Source: Thermofontimicrobium_A sp034505795
Lineage (GTDB): Bacteria; Zhuqueibacterota; Zhuqueibacteria; Thermofontimicrobiales; Thermofontimicrobiaceae
Reading direction: 5' to 3'
Length of the DNA stretch: 64,000 nucleotides
Assembly (NCBI GenBank): GCA_034505795.1
Contig: JAPDQM010000008.1
Span: forward strand, 6,860-70,859
Shown here: piece by piece, positions 60,365-64,000 of the stretch
How the letters are laid out: every line of letters begins with the position of its first letter
How positions within the stretch are numbered: position 1 is the first letter of the stretch
Program-made: the position numbers and the translations under genes
The notes under the pieces: model-generated
Told to the model about the DNA's origin: nothing
Seen by the model: only the letters and a program-made list of their open reading frames with translations
Databases searched by the model: none

Positions 60365-60826
60365 TTAGCCCAGGGCGGACCCTTCGTAATTCTGAATAGC
60401 CTCGATGAATTTCAATGGCAGCCGTTTCACTTTGCGGCGGGCATAGTCAAATCCCAGCATCTCCGTTTCACCGGTAGCTATCACCCGTGATTCATCATCG
60501 CTGCGGACGATGAGATAATCGAAGCGAAACGCAGCCGCCTCCAGGCTGGCAATGCGAAGGTAGATTTTTAGCCGATCGCCCCAGAATGCTTCGGCCTTGA
60601 ATTCCACCCGCGCCTCGCGCATGATGAGACCAACGCCGTCTCCAATCGACATTTCGGAATAACCGAACTGGTTCAGATAGCGTAAGCGCGCATCTTGAAA
60701 TAACGACAGATAACGATCATTACCGAGATGACCGCCGTAGTTGATATCGCTGATGCGCACCTCGATCTCAGTGGAGAATTTAAAATCCTTTATGATGCCC
60801 AAAGGGGTCGTCGAACTGGCAGCCAC
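60365..60826 (-). CDS. Acyl-CoA thioesterase, hotdog fold (4HBT/YbgC-like)
   Basis: 153 residues from GTG 60826, which directly follows the TAG of the TonB receptor gene and has GGGGA upstream. The hotdog motif VRISDINYGGHLGNDRYLSLFQDARLRYL (core DINYGGHLGN, with Asp/Asn catalytic positions) is clear, as are the later strands VEFKAEAFWGDRLKIYLRIA and ATGETEMLGFD. It likely hydrolyses a thioester such as an acyl-CoA; substrate unknown. Confidence 0.87.
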   Translation of the reverse strand: MAASSTTPLGIIKDFKFSTEIEVRISDINYGGHLGNDRYLSLFQDARLRYLNQFGYSEMSIGDGVGLIMREARVEFKAEAFWGDRLKIYLRIASLEAAAFRFDYLIVRSDDESRVIATGETEMLGFDYARRKVKRLPLKFIEAIQNYEGSALG

Positions 60827-63043
60827 CTAAAATTCCCCGGTAATCCCAATGGTAAAATTCCGAATTTCGCCCATGGTGCGCTCGATCTGCGTGTAATAAT
60901 AGTCCAGCGCATTGTTCACCGCTAACTGGAGATCGAGATTGGCCACATGATAGATGAAGCGAAAATTCCAGACCTTTTGCGGCACCCGATCGTCATATTG
61001 AAACAGCTTGACTTTTTCGATACGGCTGGCATAGCGATATTCGGCATGCAGCTCCCAGTGCCTAAAATGGATCGATGGATTCACATAAGCGATGGTGTTG
61101 GGCCGATAGGTTAGTGGTTCACCGGTCGCCAGATCCCGATGCTTGAGCAAGGTGGCTGTCGCTTGCAGTCGCAGATGATCGCTCCACCAGTGACCGGTCG
61201 AGGTCAACTCCAATCCCTCGATGCGAGCTGCCAGAAGATTTTGAAAACGAACAGCCACGCGAATATCTTTGGCAAATTCGATTTGACTCTGGCGCAGGTC
61301 CACTTCGATCAAATTATCAAAATCGTTTCGAAAGGCACCGATTTCAAAAAACCACTTTGGCGTCATATATTGCCGCCAACCGAAATCGTATGACCACGAG
61401 CTTTCGGCTTTCAAATTCGGATTGGCTTCGATAATCACGCTTTTGTTTTCAAAATCCAGATAGCGCTCGGCAATGGTCGCAGCACGAAAGCCACTGCCCG
61501 CCGAAGCCCGCAGCACAGTGCTTTCAAATGGTTTGTAATTGATCCCTACTCTGGGACTCAAGAGGCTTTGTGCCAACCCATCGATGAGTTGATATCGATC
61601 ATACCGCAAGCCGGGTGAGAAGCGAAGATTGCTCCGCAACCGCAGTTCCGTCTGGGCATACAATCCGATGGTATACCCCTGATGATCGCCGAAATACTTG
61701 GTGCTACCGGTGTCCCATTTGAATTCGGCACCATAAGTAAATTCTGCTTTTTCGAAGGGCAGCCAATGCCCCTGAATTTCGGCGCCAAAGCCCCGTCCAG
61801 GATTGAAATCCGCAGATTTGATGAATTCATTGCCCATCAAGGTCATCAAATAGGACAGCCGGAACCGCAAGGCTGCTTTGGGGGAAAGGATCCAATTGTA
61901 TTTGGTGTAAAAATTGGCCATTTTGATCTCTCCCCGGCTATTGCGATTGGCAGGTTTCACCTGAAATGGCTTTTGCGGATCATCCCAGCCCACGAAAATG
62001 CCGCCGGCATTGTAGTTATAAGCCGTGTACAACGTCCAGCTCGAGCCGTCACGAAAATAATAAGATAGCCGCCCCGTGGCATTGAACCGACGAAAATCGC
62101 CGACTTCGGTATAGCCGGTGGAAACGTGACGCCCCAGGGAAAAGCGTATCCCCAGCGGGCCGACACGGCGGCTGTGGCTCACATCGATGCGGCCAAATTG
62201 CAGCGGCGTTTTGCTCCAGCGCCACTCCTCGTAGCGCGGTTGATCATATTCGCCTGCCATCAATCGCACCATCGTTTTCCCTTGCTCAGTGGGTGCTTTG
62301 GAGATGATATTGATGACGCCGCCCAACGCCGCAGTGCCCCAGAGGGCTGAACCGGCACCCTTTACAACCTCGATCTGCTCGATGTCCAGCACTGGCAGCA
62401 AATCCCAATTGAATTCGCCGGTATCGCTGGCCATCACCGGAACTTCATCCAGCAGCAACAGCGTGCGGTTGGCCGCGCCGATAGTAAATCCGGTAGAACC
62501 ACGGATATTCACCTGCTCCCGTACGAAATATACCCCAGGGACAGCCTCCAGCACCTGATCCACCCGCAGCGCATGACGATCCCGAATCTCCGGTGCCGAC
62601 AGCACTGAGACGCTATTGGGGGTCAGGTCGAGCTCCTTTTTCGTCTTATCCGCCGTCACAATCAACGGATCAAAATTGATCGGGGACTCGACCATTTGAA
62701 TGACAACGCTGGCCCTGTCCTGTGGCAAGACTTGAACATTTGGCACCTGTACCGCCCGATAGCCGATCATGGTAGCTTTCAGCGAATAGGTGCCCACCGG
62801 CACGCGACGGATAATGAAATTGCCTTCCGCATCGCTGCTGGCGCCTAGCACCGTGCCTTCGATCTGGATGTTCACGCCAGCTAATTTCTTGCCCGTTTTA
62901 GCGTCCCTCACTGCCCCCTGGATGCTACCTCGATCTGCCGCAAACAATGAGCAACAGACACTTATTGACACCAGAAGTGAGACCCAAAATATCGGAATAA
63001 ACCTGGTTTTCACAAAACGTGGTTTCATCAGAATAATCGCCAT
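60827..63043 (-). CDS. TonB-dependent outer-membrane receptor
   Basis: 738 residues (a start at 63028, MKPRFV, is possible). A signal peptide (IFWVSLLVSISVCCSLFAAD) is followed by a carboxypeptidase-regulatory-like N-terminal domain (GSIQGAVRDAKTGKKLAGVNI, FIIRRVPVGTYSLKA), a plug domain (LEAVPGVYFVREQVNIRG, IEVVKGAGSALWGTAALGGVINI) and a 22-strand-type barrel ending in a C-terminal Phe (FTIGITGEF). No clear TonB box is identified. It imports a siderophore, cobalamin or glycan; no transporter genes nearby identify it. It follows the lipoprotein gene by about 30 bp. Confidence 0.92.
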   Translation of the reverse strand: MAIILMKPRFVKTRFIPIFWVSLLVSISVCCSLFAADRGSIQGAVRDAKTGKKLAGVNIQIEGTVLGASSDAEGNFIIRRVPVGTYSLKATMIGYRAVQVPNVQVLPQDRASVVIQMVESPINFDPLIVTADKTKKELDLTPNSVSVLSAPEIRDRHALRVDQVLEAVPGVYFVREQVNIRGSTGFTIGAANRTLLLLDEVPVMASDTGEFNWDLLPVLDIEQIEVVKGAGSALWGTAALGGVINIISKAPTEQGKTMVRLMAGEYDQPRYEEWRWSKTPLQFGRIDVSHSRRVGPLGIRFSLGRHVSTGYTEVGDFRRFNATGRLSYYFRDGSSWTLYTAYNYNAGGIFVGWDDPQKPFQVKPANRNSRGEIKMANFYTKYNWILSPKAALRFRLSYLMTLMGNEFIKSADFNPGRGFGAEIQGHWLPFEKAEFTYGAEFKWDTGSTKYFGDHQGYTIGLYAQTELRLRSNLRFSPGLRYDRYQLIDGLAQSLLSPRVGINYKPFESTVLRASAGSGFRAATIAERYLDFENKSVIIEANPNLKAESSWSYDFGWRQYMTPKWFFEIGAFRNDFDNLIEVDLRQSQIEFAKDIRVAVRFQNLLAARIEGLELTSTGHWWSDHLRLQATATLLKHRDLATGEPLTYRPNTIAYVNPSIHFRHWELHAEYRYASRIEKVKLFQYDDRVPQKVWNFRFIYHVANLDLQLAVNNALDYYYTQIERTMGEIRNFTIGITGEF

Positions 63044-63075
63044 AGCTATTAAATTGGACCTGAACTTAGTGATTG

Positions 63076-63909
63076 CTAAGGAAATTGAATGGTATTAAAA
63101 TTTACATGGATATCAATATTGGACTTGTCTTCACCAGCACTCACCGAAACCCGGCCTGGGCTGCCAGGATTTTCCGGCGATTCATAAACACCAATGGCTA
63201 CCAGATCGGTTAGCTTCTTGATCTTCTTGCCAACCCAAAAGAGCACCACATAATTATAGACGCCCGAATTTACGGGTAGGCGGTAAGTCGAAGAATCGGC
63301 GAAAATGGGCTGAGTGTAATCGACATTCTCCAGCAACAGGTAGCTGATATCCGAAGTCGGTTTAGCTTTGTAAATCGCTAGCAGCAACAATTGGGTGTCT
63401 TCCGGCCACTGGCCTTCATACGTAATCCGGCCCGAAATGGCGGACTCTTTGGACACCACCTCCCAATTGGCAAAAATATCAACACTGTCGGCCACAGGCT
63501 GATCTCTGGAAACGATAACTGAATCCGGCAAAATGGTGGTCAAGCCGCCAGTATAGAAGCCCAGCAGTCCAGTCAGGCTCCAGTCATGTCCCTTTTCTTT
63601 CCACAATACCGCAATCAATTGATAGGTCGTGGGAGAGACCTGGATTTCATAATTCACCTCATTGCCGGCGGCAAGATTCAGGGCACCCGACTGCCCAAGG
63701 TACAAAAAATTCTGCGGATCCTTCGGTGGAAATTCTTTCAGTGCAAACACCTCCACCCGATCGGTGTTGGCGGGAGGCGATCCCTTAAAAAAAATCACCT
63801 TACCTTTGATGGTATAGCGCACAGGATACAGCCCGTGATCAATTTCACAGCGAATGATCAATACCACCAATAGAGCAATTGACAGCAGTAGCAAATAATA
63901 TTTTTTCAT
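63076..63909 (-). CDS. Probable lipoprotein with beta-sandwich repeats
   Basis: 277 residues. A hydrophobic N-terminus ends LVVLIIRCEID; the Cys near residue 21 could be lipidated, but the -1 Arg is unusual for a lipobox. Two similar beta-rich modules follow (VRYTIKGKVIFFKGSPPANTDRVEVFAL.. and ESAISGRITYEGQWPEDTQLLLLAIY..), each with a G-K/R-[IV] opening like CarboxypepD_reg/CNA-B domains, ending NIDIHVNF. It lies between a T9SS cargo gene and the TonB receptor gene and probably shares their transcript. No enzyme motif is visible. Confidence 0.7.
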   Translation of the reverse strand: MKKYYLLLLSIALLVVLIIRCEIDHGLYPVRYTIKGKVIFFKGSPPANTDRVEVFALKEFPPKDPQNFLYLGQSGALNLAAGNEVNYEIQVSPTTYQLIAVLWKEKGHDWSLTGLLGFYTGGLTTILPDSVIVSRDQPVADSVDIFANWEVVSKESAISGRITYEGQWPEDTQLLLLAIYKAKPTSDISYLLLENVDYTQPIFADSSTYRLPVNSGVYNYVVLFWVGKKIKKLTDLVAIGVYESPENPGSPGRVSVSAGEDKSNIDIHVNFNTIQFP

Positions 63910-63918
63910 AGGTTGAAC

Positions 63919-64000
63919 TTACCGGATGAGTACCAATTTTTTGGTTAGCTGCTGCCCATTCATTACCAGGCGGCAAAAATACACGCCGGATGGCAGCGCC
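63919..64000 (-). CDS. 3' end of a T9SS cargo protein (partial)
   Basis: 27 codons ending ALPSGVYFCRLVMNGQQ then LTKKLVLIR and stop, the last strands of a FlgD-like/T9SS type A sorting domain (SGVYF..L..G....KK...). The remainder lies beyond the window. It is followed on the same strand by the lipoprotein and TonB receptor genes, so cargo and receptor may be co-expressed. Confidence 0.75.
   Translation of the reverse strand, partial: ALPSGVYFCRLVMNGQQLTKKLVLIR

Noticed and set aside
1..64000. CRISPR array, prophage or integrative element
   Set aside because: No regularly spaced direct repeats, no cas genes, and no phage structural genes or integrase-att pair; the Xer-type recombinase belongs to the housekeeping run with topA.

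Overview
The window reads as a chromosomal segment of a Gram-negative bacterium of the FCB group, most likely one of its uncultured candidate phyla (KSB1/Calditrichota-like). The evidence is a SecA with the long FCB-type insertion, a PorX-type REC-PglZ regulator, a PorE-like TPR/PD40/OmpA protein, two type IX secretion (T9SS) C-terminal sorting domains (one with the YPNPFN motif), a TonB-dependent receptor and many secreted or lipid-anchored envelope proteins. The phylum assignment is inference from these markers; no rRNA gene is present.

Layout. 1-258: start of a secreted beta-barrel-like protein. 880-1050: tRNA-Phe with its own promoter and terminator. 1225-12382 (minus): a long housekeeping run transcribed ilvE > nusB > secA > DUF494/smg > topA > xer recombinase > hpf > hprK > EIIA-Man > EIIB-Man. 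13055-17340 (minus): PpiC-type peptidyl-prolyl isomerase, recJ, RNase P RNA, a coiled-coil zinc-ribbon protein and a probable small RNA. 17984-22496 (plus): a three-gene coupled operon led by a lipoprotein built from 17 SH3b repeats. 22575-33724 (minus): a six-gene envelope module: a truncated sigma-region-2-like protein, a zf-HC2 anti-sigma-like protein with TPRs, a 1561-residue secreted TPR-CHAT protease, a PorE-like protein, a SUMF1/GldK-like protein and a VWA-OmpA lipoprotein. 34433-40262: an accessory stretch with small proteins, an orphan MttB-family methyltransferase, a frameshifted T9SS cargo remnant, a decayed IS630-family element, a second probable small RNA, and an AbrB/PIN toxin-antitoxin pair bracketed by two imperfect palindromes. 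40319-53038 (minus): glmS, an LpoA-like binding protein, and an exopolysaccharide cluster of three membrane glycosyltransferases, a NodB deacetylase, a Wzi-like outer-membrane protein, a radical SAM enzyme and a PilZ c-di-GMP protein, then a sodium symporter. 53198-64000 (minus): guaA, surE, accD, rimI, tsaB, tsaE, porX, a thioesterase, a TonB receptor, a lipoprotein and the end of another T9SS cargo.

How it fits together. glmS can feed amino-sugar precursors to the polysaccharide cluster, and PilZ suggests second-messenger control. PorX, the PorE-like protein, the SUMF1-domain protein and the two sorting domains point to a type IX system whose other parts lie outside the window. The 22.6-33.7 kb module is the best candidate for something undescribed: it couples a sigma/anti-sigma-like pair to an exported caspase-like protease and three peptidoglycan- or envelope-facing proteins. 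Several promoters with near-consensus -35 (TTGACN or TTGCAT) and TATNTT-type -10 boxes at 17 bp spacing are readable, and two of them drive apparent small RNAs that end in intrinsic terminators.
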